From: Duganella levis
Lineage (GTDB): Bacteria; Pseudomonadota; Gammaproteobacteria; Burkholderiales; Burkholderiaceae_D
Direction: 5' to 3'
Assembly: GCF_009857605.1 (NCBI RefSeq)
Contig: NZ_WWCT01000007.1
Coordinates: 62,001-126,000 of the forward strand
DNA length: 64,000 bases
The notes under the pieces are model-generated. The model made no database searches. It saw only the letters and a list, made by a program, of their open reading frames with translations, and had not been told where the DNA came from. Every line of letters begins with the position of its first letter. Position 1 is the stretch's first letter. A program made the translations under genes and the position numbers. This document shows, piece by piece, positions 1 through 8,619 of this stretch.

Positions 1-450
1 ACCAAGCTCGATTGCCCAGCGTTCGTGTGCTCCAGTTTCCCAATTCGGCTCAAAGACATTCAAAGCCGGCACAATGCAAAGCTGCTGAGCTAGCCAGAAG
101 CGCTTGTAGTTAAGCTTGCTGCCGACTTCTTCGGCCCGGGCATTCATCGTATCCATTCTGATGCGTTTTGGCTTGGGTAAGGGCTTGCCCATCTCCATCG
201 CTCGCTGCACAGCGCGATCGAACTTTTCTTGTTCCTCTTTAGTTAGCTTTTTAAGCGGTCTGTGTCGCTGGGGGACGAATCCGTACGAGCCGACCAGTGC
301 CTTGCGCTGCCCCTGGTCGTCGTGGATGATGAATGGCGCCTTGCGATCCTTGTAGATGTCATTCTCGCGCCAGTCCTGATCCTCCTCAATAGGCGTGCGA
401 AACCAGTCGAAACATATCTGCCGGCTGACCGTGATGTAGTTGACGCACAC
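1..450 (-). CDS. SOS response-associated peptidase (SRAP/YedK family), C-terminus cut by window edge
   Basis: Reading the minus strand from a GTG at 450 gives 150 open codons that run off base 1. The start has an AAGGAG Shine-Dalgarno six to seven bases upstream. The protein begins M-C-V-N-Y, so a catalytic Cys2 would be exposed once Met is removed, as in YedK/HMCES. It contains the family motif MNARAEEV near residue 101 and a C-I-V-P-A segment followed by F-E-P near residue 130. Known family members crosslink to abasic sites in single-stranded DNA and protect them. The usual MCGRY start is changed to MCVNY and the usual YEW to FEP, so this is a diverged member. It lies close to the imuA-imuB-dnaE2 mutasome, another SOS-type damage function, but no LexA box was found upstream of it. 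The fold assignment is confident; the activity is inferred. Confidence 0.85.
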   Translation of the reverse strand, partial: MCVNYITVSRQICFDWFRTPIEEDQDWRENDIYKDRKAPFIIHDDQGQRKALVGSYGFVPQRHRPLKKLTKEEQEKFDRAVQRAMEMGKPLPKPKRIRMDTMNARAEEVGSKLNYKRFWLAQQLCIVPALNVFEPNWETGAHERWAIELG

Positions 451-680
451 AGAGAGTCTCCTTTTCAACAATGTTTGATTGAGCCGCGATTTATCGACGG
501 CGGCATATAGTCTTATCGACGACTCGCCGTGAGGTCACCGTCGCTCCCCCCTGAGAAACCTTCTATAGGCAATTTTAGTTGCTCAGGTCGATCTCCGGAA
601 AAGAAGTACCGTTTAAAGCGCTCCCCAGCTCCTCTGGAGAAACCAACTGGCAAAATAAATGCGGCGTCGCTAAGGGTGCA

Positions 681-715
681 TAGATACACCATACGTTGAT
701 CGAATGGTGTATCTA
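681..715. promoter_or_regulatory. Perfect 12-bp inverted repeat upstream of XRE gene (candidate operator)
   Basis: TAGATACACCAT (681-692) and ATGGTGTATCTA (704-715) are exact reverse complements separated by 11 bases. The repeat ends about 50 bases before the XRE start at 765 and has no T-run, so it looks like a dimeric repressor site rather than a terminator. The remaining bases 451-764 show no convincing gene, only a short direct repeat TTATCGACG at 491 and 513. Confidence 0.6.
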
Positions 716-764
716 AGCGACATCGGTGATAGCATAATGATTACCTGTCTTGGAATGATGAGTC

Positions 765-1070
765 ATGCGACACAACCAAACCTTTAATTCTTTTGATGTT
801 CAAAATGCAGCTCAGCGACTTGGCGAGCGTATTCGCGCGGCGAGACAAGCACAGAAACGCACGTTGGTCGATCTTGAGAAAACATGCCGCGTTCACCGGC
901 AAACGCTCGCACGCCTTGAGCGCGGCGATCCCGGTGTTTCCCTCGGCGTTTTCTTGAGTGTGCTTGAGGCGTTGCGGGAACTGTCCAGTATCGAGTTGCT
1001 CGTCAGCCAGCCAGATACGCCCGTGCATATGCGGTCGGAATTCCAGGTGCCTCTTGAGCGAAATTTCTGA
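765..1070 (+). CDS. XRE-family helix-turn-helix regulator (HipB-like), orphan
   Basis: A 101-aa protein. Residues about 16 to 70 form a Cro/CI-type helix-turn-helix: LGERIRAARQ, then the recognition-helix region VHRQTLARLERGD, then a helix ending VLEALREL. This layout is typical of HipB-like antitoxins and small phage-type repressors. No toxin gene follows: the next gene is the convergent dnaE2. The 12-bp inverted repeat at 681-715 sits where an autoregulatory operator would be expected. The DNA-binding fold is well supported by the pattern, while the target and any partner are unknown. The high density of orphan regulators on this side of the window fits an acquired region. Confidence 0.75.
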   Translation: MRHNQTFNSFDVQNAAQRLGERIRAARQAQKRTLVDLEKTCRVHRQTLARLERGDPGVSLGVFLSVLEALRELSSIELLVSQPDTPVHMRSEFQVPLERNF

Positions 1071-1127
1071 TGGTAATCGAGCTTTGTAGTTTAAGCTGTT
1101 TTTGCAATCAAACGGAGCAAGACAACG

Positions 1128-4100
1128 CTATTGAAAATTCCGAGATTTTGTCGGAATCTCTCCAAGCATCTTGCTCAGGTCAACAAGACGCTTTGCGACC
1201 AGATGGGTGACGCCGCTATCGCTCTGCCAGATACCATACACGCCAAGTAGTTCGGCACCCATCACCTCTCGTCGGAACTCGTCAACAATACTGGACCAGC
1301 AAATCACGTTCACTGTACCTGCCTCGTCTTCAAGCGTGATGAATACCACTCCCTTGGCGGTGCCCGGTCGCTGCCTTACCGTTACGATACCGCAGCCGCG
1401 CGCAAGCTGGCCATTCTGGTAGTGGGCAAGCACATCGCTCGGCACGAAGCGCATGCCAGATAGCTTTTCACGCAGGAACGAGAGAGGATGGCTGCGTAGT
1501 GTCAGACCGAGATGCTTGTAGTCGGTTACAACGTCCTCTGCCTCCGTTGGCGCCTCCAGCTCTACGAGCTCTTCCGCAATTTCAGCCCGTCGCAGCAGAC
1601 CTTTGTCCGGCACACTCGCTTTCGCTTGCCACATAGCTTGGCGTCGGTTTCCCGACAACGAACTAAGTGCGCCACTGCGCGCGAGCGCATTCATGTCGCC
1701 AGCATCCAACGTCGCTCTTGCCGCAAGGTCTGTAGCGCTAGACAGTGGCTTTATCGCGCGCGCCTCTTCAATGCGCCACGCCGCATCCTGCTTGAGCCCT
1801 TTGACGTTATTCAAGCCCAGCCGCACCGCAGGCTGTGTGCCTTGTGTTGCCGTTTCAAGAGACGCTTCCCAGTTACTGATGCTCACATCAACGGGGCGTA
1901 CTTCAACCCCATTTCTCCTGGCATCCTGGACTAGCGATGAGCGCGAGTAGAAACCCATCGGTTGGCTGTTAAGGAGTGCCGCAAGAAATGCCGATGGCTC
2001 GTGCCGCTTCAACCAGCACGAGGCATACGCCAGAAGCGCAAAGCTGTGCGCATGAGACTCCGGAAAACCGTACGACGCAAAACCTTTCAGTTGCCCGATT
2101 ATGCCTTTCGCGAAGTTTTCGTCGTATCCTCGCTCCAGCATTCCTGAGAGCAGGTCATCTTCGAACTGCGCCAGGTTTCCCTTGCGCTGCCATGCCGCCA
2201 TCGCGCGGCGTAATGCATCGGCTTTGCCGGCGGAAAAGCCGGCAGCGACCATTGCGATACTCATCACTTGCTCCTGGAAGATTGGCACACCAAGGGTGCG
2301 TTCGAGAACGCCCTGGATTTCCGGGCTTGGGTAAGTGACTGCGTCCAGACCTTGGCGCCGCCGTATGTAAGGCTGAATCATGCCACCTTGAATCGGTCCT
2401 GGGCGAATAATGGCAACCTCAATGACCAGGTCATAAAATGTCCGAGGTTTCATTCGAGGTAGCATCGACATCTGAGCCCTCGATTCGATTTGGAAGACCC
2501 CCATCGTTTCGCCCTTACATACCATGTCGTAGGTGGCTTGGTCCTCCGCAGGGATATCGCCAAGTTCGAATCTCGAACCACGCTGCTGTGATACGAGATC
2601 CAATGTGCGGCGAATGCATGACAGCATCCCTAACGCCAAGAGATCAATCTTCAGCAAGCCGACTGCGTCAAGGTCGTTCTTGTCCCATTGAACCACTGTG
2701 CGATCATCCATCGCTGCCGGCTCGATAGGTACAAGCCGAGACAATTTGGTGTGCGATATCACGAAGCCACCAGGATGCTGAGAAAGGTGTCGGGGCGCTC
2801 CCATCAGCGCATCGGCAAGGCTATTCCACTTCTCTGCGATTGCTGATTCAGGATCGAAGCCGCAATGGAGCATGCGGCTGAACAAATCCGCCCGGCCACC
2901 CCAGGAGTTGCTGGCGCCGGCAATTTTCTCCACTATGCTGAGATCCACGCCGAGTGCCTTACCAACATCACGCAAGACCGACTTGGGACGATAGGAGATT
3001 ACGACCGCAGTGAGTGCGGCACGCATCCTGCCGTATTTTTGATACACATATTGAAGCACTTCCTCGCGGCGCTGATGTTCGAAGTCAATGTCGATGTCCG
3101 GCGGCTCATTGCGCTCCCTTGACATGAACCTTTCGAACAAGAGTGTGCCGCGCGAGGGATCCACTTCCGTGACGCCGAGGCAGTAACAAACGGCACTGTT
3201 AGCAGCCGAGCCGCGGCCCTGACAAAGTATTTGTTTGCCTCGCGCGAACCGCACAATATCGAATACCGTCAGAAAATACGACTCATACTGAAGGTCGGCA
3301 ATGATGTCGAGTTCATGTTCAAGTTGTGCTTGCACGTTTGCAGGGACTCCTTGCGGAAATCGCCAGTGGGCCCCGATATAGGCTTCACTGCGCAGATAGC
3401 TAATTGGCGTCTCGCCTTGGGGTACCAGCTCATGCGGGTATTCATAACGCAATTCGTCGAGCGAGAAGCTGCACATGTTAGCTAAACGTACAGTTTCTCC
3501 TAATGCCGCTCTTGGATAAAGATTGGCCAGACGCAAGCGCGAACGCATATGCTGCTCGGCGTTGGGTGGTAGCTTAAAGCCGCACTGCGAAACCGGGACG
3601 CTATGCCTGATTGCCGTCACCGTGTCGTGAAGCGGCTTATAGGACCTGACATGCATGACCACATCGCCGGTGGCGACGACCGGCATACTGAATTCGTCGG
3701 AGATCTCTTGAACAAGCTGACGATGCGCCGCATCCTTGTTGCGGTAGTGAAGTGCCAACGCGATACGCGCACGTCCTGGTGCACACTGCACAAGCCATGC
3801 GGCCTGCTGCTCCACGTCTTCATAGTTGGCGCAGTACTTCGGCACCAGAATGAATTGGCAATCAGGCAGGCCACGCAAATGCACCAGGTCGCCAACCGGT
3901 GTAGCGATGTCACGAGGACGCAGGAGGTACGAGCCTTTCTCGGCACGCATGCGGCCAACCGTAATGAGCTCGCTCAGGTTCCCGTAGCCGTTCTTGTTCA
4001 TGGCCAGAATGATGAGGCGAAACGACGGGCTTCCCCCTTCTGGCGTGACTTCGACCTGACTACCGATCAGAAGCGGGAGACCGATCTCCTTAGCGGCGAG

Positions 4101-4298
4101 GTGAGCACGAACAACGCCGGCAAGCGAACACTCATCCGTGATCGCCAGCGCACTGTAACCAAGAAAATATGCGCGCTCCACAAGCTGCTCGGGCGCAGAG
4201 GCTCCGGTAAGAAAAGAAAAATGAGTCAGGCACTGCAGCTCTGCGTACTCAGGTAAAGATGCCGTTTGCGGCGGTATTGAGGATTGAGACTGAGACAT
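1128..4298 (-). CDS. dnaE2: Error-prone DNA polymerase III alpha subunit DnaE2 (ImuC)
   Basis: A 1056-aa protein of the usual DnaE2 length. The N-terminal PHP domain starts around residue 18 (LTHFSFLTGAS, then AITDECSLAG). The polymerase core carries PDIDIDF near residue 400, holding the first two catalytic aspartates, followed by LSQHPGGFVIS and the C-terminal OB-fold region. DnaE2 is the polymerase of the ImuA-ImuB-DnaE2 mutasome, which performs lesion bypass and SOS mutagenesis in many bacteria lacking UmuDC. It is the last gene of a three-gene operon: its ATG is three bases after the imuB stop. Expression should follow the LexA box upstream of imuA. Nothing suggests truncation. Confidence 0.97.
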   Translation of the reverse strand: MSQSQSSIPPQTASLPEYAELQCLTHFSFLTGASAPEQLVERAYFLGYSALAITDECSLAGVVRAHLAAKEIGLPLLIGSQVEVTPEGGSPSFRLIILAMNKNGYGNLSELITVGRMRAEKGSYLLRPRDIATPVGDLVHLRGLPDCQFILVPKYCANYEDVEQQAAWLVQCAPGRARIALALHYRNKDAAHRQLVQEISDEFSMPVVATGDVVMHVRSYKPLHDTVTAIRHSVPVSQCGFKLPPNAEQHMRSRLRLANLYPRAALGETVRLANMCSFSLDELRYEYPHELVPQGETPISYLRSEAYIGAHWRFPQGVPANVQAQLEHELDIIADLQYESYFLTVFDIVRFARGKQILCQGRGSAANSAVCYCLGVTEVDPSRGTLLFERFMSRERNEPPDIDIDFEHQRREEVLQYVYQKYGRMRAALTAVVISYRPKSVLRDVGKALGVDLSIVEKIAGASNSWGGRADLFSRMLHCGFDPESAIAEKWNSLADALMGAPRHLSQHPGGFVISHTKLSRLVPIEPAAMDDRTVVQWDKNDLDAVGLLKIDLLALGMLSCIRRTLDLVSQQRGSRFELGDIPAEDQATYDMVCKGETMGVFQIESRAQMSMLPRMKPRTFYDLVIEVAIIRPGPIQGGMIQPYIRRRQGLDAVTYPSPEIQGVLERTLGVPIFQEQVMSIAMVAAGFSAGKADALRRAMAAWQRKGNLAQFEDDLLSGMLERGYDENFAKGIIGQLKGFASYGFPESHAHSFALLAYASCWLKRHEPSAFLAALLNSQPMGFYSRSSLVQDARRNGVEVRPVDVSISNWEASLETATQGTQPAVRLGLNNVKGLKQDAAWRIEEARAIKPLSSATDLAARATLDAGDMNALARSGALSSLSGNRRQAMWQAKASVPDKGLLRRAEIAEELVELEAPTEAEDVVTDYKHLGLTLRSHPLSFLREKLSGMRFVPSDVLAHYQNGQLARGCGIVTVRQRPGTAKGVVFITLEDEAGTVNVICWSSIVDEFRREVMGAELLGVYGIWQSDSGVTHLVAKRLVDLSKMLGEIPTKSRNFQ

Positions 4299-4301
4299 AG
4301 G

Positions 4302-5774
4302 TCACGCGAAGAGTCCGTGCAGATACCAAAGAACATCACCTTGTATCCGTTCTCTATAAATCCAGTAGCAACTGGCGTCTGTGGATTGGGCGACGTAATA
4401 GTCGCGCGCCTCGATTTGATCACTCCACCAGCCGGCTTCAAGTCGCTCCGGCCCTTCAAGAATTTGAAGCTGACTGATATATACCGGGCGCTCGCCGCGG
4501 ACCAACAGCTTGATTGGGTTTGGCAGTAACCAGAACGGGCGACCACCGAGTATTCCCTCAATCTGGGATTTAGGTTGTTTGGTCGTGGCCGGCACCCAGC
4601 AATTGTAGATCTCAGGACGGTGATCATCGACGCACGCCGGGACGAGGACGTGCTCGGCGCCGAGTCGTGCGGTCAGCAATTCCAATAGGCGTGTGTAATC
4701 CTGAGGTGAACCACCGGGTTCAGGGAATAGCGATTCATTTGGCGGCAACATGGGTTCCACATGCAATACCTCCAATCGTAAGGCGATCACCGGTCGTTCC
4801 AGCTCAACCTTCGCCAGGCGCTCCTTCAGCAGGCGAATAAGGTGATGCTCATGCCATGCCGGCTCAGCAAGCGCGATTTCAAGCGGAGTGGGCGCCACAG
4901 CGGCGCGACCTCGCTCATGCTCCATGAGTATCACGAATGTTCGCACCGATTGCTGGAGTGCTACAAGCCATCCAACGAGCTGGAGAATAAGACTGGTTGC
5001 CCCGTAGAGCAGTGCGTCGGCATGCTCGATCCGGTCAAATGTCTCAAGCCTCGCGCTAAACGTCAGAGGCGGCTGTATCCACTCATGCAGTTCAGGCGCT
5101 TCGCCATATGCTCGATCCAAGGCAGCAAGTAATTCCTTGCTGGTTCTGCGTAACAGGCCAGCGCGCGGCAACCGGCGCAGTGCCGACAGTCGCTTCGCGC
5201 CTACATCATTTAGCCAATCATGAAACAGCGCGGCAGCCGGGACGAGACTGCATGGCAACATGTCAAGGCGCCGATGCAATGAGGCGATTGAAAGTACACG
5301 TCGACGCAGGATCATCCCTTTCATACGATAGCTCTGGGCAAGCAGCCACGCAGCTTCAGCCGTTGGCGCAACGCCAAGCTGCGCGCTCAACCCCATAGCC
5401 TCAACGCTGGCTGTTACGCGCGCGCAGAGCGCATGGGGGCCGCGAAACAACGTGAGGCTCGCACTAACGTCAAGCAAGACCGAGAAATCCGGCTGAAAAG
5501 TTACTTCTGGGGTGAACTGCATCAGGGCCGTAGCGAGTGCATCGAGCGCCACCTCTTCGCGCTCCTGTGCTCGCTCAAGCACAATCGTGTTTGGCGATAC
5601 AGCCGCGACGCCTGCGCTGCGCATGCCCACCTTCACGCCCTCCATCGCGGCCGATGGAGACATGGATATGACATCCCCTTGATCTACCACCGCAAACGAG
5701 CCCGGTTCAGACCAGCGCGGCCGCAAGGCTTCTAGCGGAAGTAGTGGCAGGTGCACGCTTAATAGGAGCTTCAT
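4302..5774 (-). CDS. imuB: ImuB, catalytically inactive Y-family polymerase homologue
   Basis: A protein of about 490 aa. I place the start at the ATG at 5774, giving MKLLLSVHLPLLPLEALRPRW, which matches the usual ImuB amino-terminus. A longer in-frame reading from 5885 lies inside imuA and lacks family similarity. The sequence follows the Y-family polymerase layout (LLDVSASLTLFRG near residue 110, then little-finger-like regions) but lacks the acidic catalytic residues, as is known for ImuB. ImuB acts as the hub that bridges DnaE2 and the sliding clamp. Its first 68 bases overlap the end of imuA, and dnaE2 follows directly, so the three are translationally linked. Confidence 0.92.
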   Translation of the reverse strand: MKLLLSVHLPLLPLEALRPRWSEPGSFAVVDQGDVISMSPSAAMEGVKVGMRSAGVAAVSPNTIVLERAQEREEVALDALATALMQFTPEVTFQPDFSVLLDVSASLTLFRGPHALCARVTASVEAMGLSAQLGVAPTAEAAWLLAQSYRMKGMILRRRVLSIASLHRRLDMLPCSLVPAAALFHDWLNDVGAKRLSALRRLPRAGLLRRTSKELLAALDRAYGEAPELHEWIQPPLTFSARLETFDRIEHADALLYGATSLILQLVGWLVALQQSVRTFVILMEHERGRAAVAPTPLEIALAEPAWHEHHLIRLLKERLAKVELERPVIALRLEVLHVEPMLPPNESLFPEPGGSPQDYTRLLELLTARLGAEHVLVPACVDDHRPEIYNCWVPATTKQPKSQIEGILGGRPFWLLPNPIKLLVRGERPVYISQLQILEGPERLEAGWWSDQIEARDYYVAQSTDASCYWIYRERIQGDVLWYLHGLFA

Positions 5775-6450
5775 GGTCTTTGTCGAACAGCCGGCGACCT
5801 GCAGGCATGTCAATGAGTGGAACGAAAAGAGGCGCTTCGCAAGTAGGTCCGCGTCGTTTAATGATGTCGGCAGAGACGCCACCATGCGCCGGCCTGAGCG
5901 CTATACGCAACGGCGATACCGAGGAATCGGCGGCAGAAGCCAATGGTCGAATCAGCCAGATCCAGGTATCAGTGGCCTGAGCGGCAAGATGTAACCGCCT
6001 CAAGGCTTCAGGCCGCACATTGGACTGCCAAAGGACCACAGCACCACAGCCGCCATTCTTCAGAATCTGCTCCGCTGACCAGAGGGCATCGGCTGAGCTT
6101 TGGGGGCGCAGCCATAGGAGATTTTTATCGTTCATATTCCATGACCGGCAGGCCATTGAGTACGGCAGATATGGGGGCTGGACGAACGCAATCCGCTGCT
6201 TCTGCGACAAGGATGCCAGGCTCGGTTTGAGCAGTTGCATTTCGCCTATCCCGTGGCGTTGAACCAACAGCTCAACTAGTTCGGAACGAGGCCATCCTTT
6301 GTTCGGTAGCTCTTGATCAAGTTGTACATGACCCGTCACCATCGTGGTAGCGCGAGAGACAGCAAGTTCGCTGGCACGCCAAACATCCCGCATAGCGAGA
6401 GCACCCGCCTGTCTGGCGGCGTCGGTGATTTGAAGCGGCGGGGAAAGCAT
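5707..6450 (-). CDS. imuA: ImuA, RecA/SulA-like mutasome component
   Basis: A protein of about 247 aa. It is recognised by the ImuA pattern: LPNKGWPRSELVELL near residue 50, a degenerate RecA-like core (RIAFVQPPYLPYS, then GGCGAVVLWQSNVRPEALRRL) and the downstream imuB and dnaE2. The ATG at 6450 is preferred over one at 6492, because the upstream one would lie inside the LexA box at 6481-6496. ImuA is the first gene of the SOS mutagenesis cassette and helps recruit RecA and the other mutasome subunits. Its carboxy-terminus overlaps the imuB start by 68 bases. Confidence 0.9.
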   Translation of the reverse strand: MLSPPLQITDAARQAGALAMRDVWRASELAVSRATTMVTGHVQLDQELPNKGWPRSELVELLVQRHGIGEMQLLKPSLASLSQKQRIAFVQPPYLPYSMACRSWNMNDKNLLWLRPQSSADALWSAEQILKNGGCGAVVLWQSNVRPEALRRLHLAAQATDTWIWLIRPLASAADSSVSPLRIALRPAHGGVSADIIKRRGPTCEAPLFVPLIDMPAGRRLFDKDHEAPIKRAPATTSARSLAAALV

Positions 6451-6480
6451 GGCAAGTGTCCGAGGGCTGTCGCTATAATA

Positions 6481-6496
6481 CTGTACATACATACAG
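6481..6496 (-). promoter_or_regulatory. LexA (SOS) box for imuA-imuB-dnaE2
   Basis: CTGTACATACATACAG is a perfect CTGT-N8-ACAG SOS box, 30 bases upstream of the imuA ATG. On the minus strand a TATTAT-like -10 element directly follows it, so LexA bound here would block the promoter. Confidence 0.9.
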
Positions 6497-6625
6497 TATC
6501 CATCATCCCAAACAAATCCGCAAGGTGAGCAGGGTGGATGGTTTTAAGATGGTGTCTTCGAACCAAGAGTAAAATCTGGTCGTGGTGGAGTCGAAGTCAA
6601 ATTGACAATCTGCGAAGGACGAATA

Positions 6626-7021
6626 ATGAGCGGTCACACTGAACCGGTCCCTGTCTTTGGGCAGGATTTCGAGCAGCTTCAGGCATTTCTTCTTGATGAG
6701 GATGGGGCAATATCCCCGATGCGCTTTGCGCGCGTATTCAGTCTTGATCTACCGACGCTGGCTAGTGCCGCACACATTTCTATGGAAAAGCTCAGCGAGA
6801 CGCCGAGCGACGAAAGTGTTCAACGCTATTTACGCGAAAGCCTTCAAATTACTAGCGCTGCTACTGCAATTGCTCAAAGTGTCGAGCGGGCACTGTTGTG
6901 GTTCAAAGATGCGCCTCTCACGCCCTTCGATGACAAGACTGGTCACGAATTGGCGGCAGAAGGCCGGACACGTGATGTATTGCGTTATATCAGCTCCCTG
7001 CAGGAAGGATTCGCTGGTTGA
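6626..7021 (+). CDS. DUF2384 (MbcA/ParS/Xre toxin-binding) domain protein, orphan
   Basis: A 131-aa protein from the ATG at 6626, which has GAAGGA about seven bases upstream; an earlier in-frame start at 6602 has no ribosome site. The carboxy-terminal half (VERALLWFKDAPLTPFDD, then AEGRTRDVLRYISSLQEG) resembles the toxin-binding domain found in Xre/MbcA/ParS antitoxins of RES-type toxins. The amino-terminal part could be the partner DNA-binding helical domain. No RES toxin follows: the next gene, on the opposite strand, is a dehydrogenase. It may be a lone antitoxin, for example an anti-addiction copy, or a regulator using the same fold. The domain call is moderate. Confidence 0.65.
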   Translation: MSGHTEPVPVFGQDFEQLQAFLLDEDGAISPMRFARVFSLDLPTLASAAHISMEKLSETPSDESVQRYLRESLQITSAATAIAQSVERALLWFKDAPLTPFDDKTGHELAAEGRTRDVLRYISSLQEGFAG

Positions 7022-7106
7022 CGGCGCGCGGCCAGGTCGGGCGTGGCGCACATCAGAAGTAATGTCGCCACGTTATTCAGAAAAGCACTGCTAACGATTT
7101 AGCCGC

Positions 7107-7874
7107 CTATTGCGCGGTGAAGCCACCGTCGACCGAGAGACCGGAGCCAATCACAAAACTCGCACCAGGGCTGCACAGCCAAAGGACTGCCGCAGCCAGT
7201 TCGGTCGAATCGCCTAAACGTCCAATCGGCTGCGCTGCGATGACTTGATTCAATTCCTCCGGCTTGCTCTTTTTCATATTGGCCAACATCGGAGTATCGA
7301 AGACACCCGGGCATACAGCGTTGACACGTATCCCTCGTGCGGCATACTCAACCCCGGCGCTTTTAGTCAGGCCTAGTACCCCGTGCTTTGTGCCGTGATA
7401 CGCCGCACGTCCGGCTTGACCGACCAGACCGCCAAGCGAGGAACAGTTGACGATCACGCCGCTACCCTGTTTCTCCATCTGAAGTAGCTCGTGCTTCATG
7501 CATGCCCAAACACCACGCAAGTTAACATTGTTGACTGCGTCGTAGGCCTCCGCGCTGGTGACAGTGAACGCTTCATGGGGACCTTGTATTCCCGCGTTAT
7601 TAAAAGCCATGTCAAGGCGCCCGAATTCAGCAACAGTCTGCTCGACCAGTTTGGCGACATCTGCCTCATTAGCAACGTCACACACGATGGCAAGCACTTC
7701 GTGGCCTGCTGCAGCCAATTTCGATGCGGCCGAAGTCAGTGTCTCTTCTTTGTCAGCAGACATTACGACTTTTGCACCAGCTTCGGCGAACGCTTTTGCA
7801 GTCGCGAAGCCAAGGCCGGAACTAGCACCCGTTACCAAGGCTACCTGACCAGTAAAGTTGTAAGTTGGATTCAT
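7107..7874 (-). CDS. Short-chain dehydrogenase/reductase
   Basis: A 255-aa classical SDR. The cofactor loop TGASSGLG is at residues 15-22, NNAG at 92-95, the catalytic Ser in NCSS near 145, and YxxxK as Y159 and K163. The protein is cytoplasmic with no signal peptide. The acidic/basic pattern after beta-2 does not clearly decide NAD or NADP. It is the last gene in a run of four oxidoreductases on the minus strand (aldo/keto reductase, Old Yellow Enzyme, nitroreductase, SDR), with spacings of 23 to 56 bases, so probably one operon. The operon is divergent from a LysR gene at 11102. The substrate is unknown; the company suggests reduction of reactive carbonyls, enones or nitro compounds. Confidence 0.93.
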   Translation of the reverse strand: MNPTYNFTGQVALVTGASSGLGFATAKAFAEAGAKVVMSADKEETLTSAASKLAAAGHEVLAIVCDVANEADVAKLVEQTVAEFGRLDMAFNNAGIQGPHEAFTVTSAEAYDAVNNVNLRGVWACMKHELLQMEKQGSGVIVNCSSLGGLVGQAGRAAYHGTKHGVLGLTKSAGVEYAARGIRVNAVCPGVFDTPMLANMKKSKPEELNQVIAAQPIGRLGDSTELAAAVLWLCSPGASFVIGSGLSVDGGFTAQ

Positions 7875-7897
7875 ATTTTTCTTTCACTTGATATGGG

Positions 7898-8575
7898 TTA
7901 TACGTGCATTACGCTACTGTCGCCGATGGCCGCCCGCGGCATGGGCGCTACCGATAATGCAGTCGGATCGGCATAACCGAACGAGATCCCGAATAGAAGC
8001 TTCATCTCATCGGGTATCCCAAGGTGTTCCCGAATCGGATCGGCGAACAAACCCAGTAGTGTTTGAGGTATTCCGGCATAGCCGCGAGCGGTCAGCGACA
8101 GGAGGAAGGTTTGGGCATACATGCCAATGTCGGCGGCAACGCGCACACCGTCACCGACGGACGGCATGAATAAGAAGGCGGCATGGGGAGCGCCGAAGAA
8201 ATCGAGATTACGCAAGATAGCTTCATGACGCCCCGCCTTGTCTTCGCGTGCGATACCCAATGCTTCGTAGTACGCTTTACCTTGGGCGCGGCGCCGTTCA
8301 TCAAGTCGCCCCGGAAAAGCTGTCTCATCCCAACTAAAGTCGGGTGAATAACTCGCCTTTTCCGCCTGCTCAATTAAAACTTGCGTCAACGACGCGCGCG
8401 TTGCGCCGGATACGACATGAACGTGCCACGGCTGCGTGTTGCAATTAGAAGGCGCGCGCTGCGCATCCTCCAGAACAGCCTTGATCTGTGTCGCTTCAAG
8501 CGGTTGAGCGAGAAACTGCCGCACTGATTGCCGTCGACGAACGAGGTCGTGAAAAGACTGCGACTGATCCATCAT
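7898..8575 (-). CDS. Nitroreductase family protein (FMN-dependent)
   Basis: A 225-aa protein of nitroreductase length. The FMN phosphate-binding start is RRRQSVRQF near residue 12, followed by APSNCNTQPW near 42 and a carboxy-terminal segment with GISFGYAD. These enzymes are FMN homodimers that use NAD(P)H to reduce nitroaromatics, quinones or enones. The start has AAAGGA just upstream. It sits between the SDR and the Old Yellow Enzyme genes in the same orientation. Co-transcription under the LysR regulator at 11102 is likely. The natural substrate cannot be read from sequence. Confidence 0.93.
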   Translation of the reverse strand: MMDQSQSFHDLVRRRQSVRQFLAQPLEATQIKAVLEDAQRAPSNCNTQPWHVHVVSGATRASLTQVLIEQAEKASYSPDFSWDETAFPGRLDERRRAQGKAYYEALGIAREDKAGRHEAILRNLDFFGAPHAAFLFMPSVGDGVRVAADIGMYAQTFLLSLTARGYAGIPQTLLGLFADPIREHLGIPDEMKLLFGISFGYADPTALSVAPMPRAAIGDSSVMHV

Positions 8576-8619
8576 GCTTCCTTTATCGATTTACGTGACA
8601 ACACTGCGAGCGATGAGGG

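Noticed and set aside
741..1028. A 95-codon frame antisense to the XRE gene
   Set aside because: Opposite strand of a well-formed helix-turn-helix gene.
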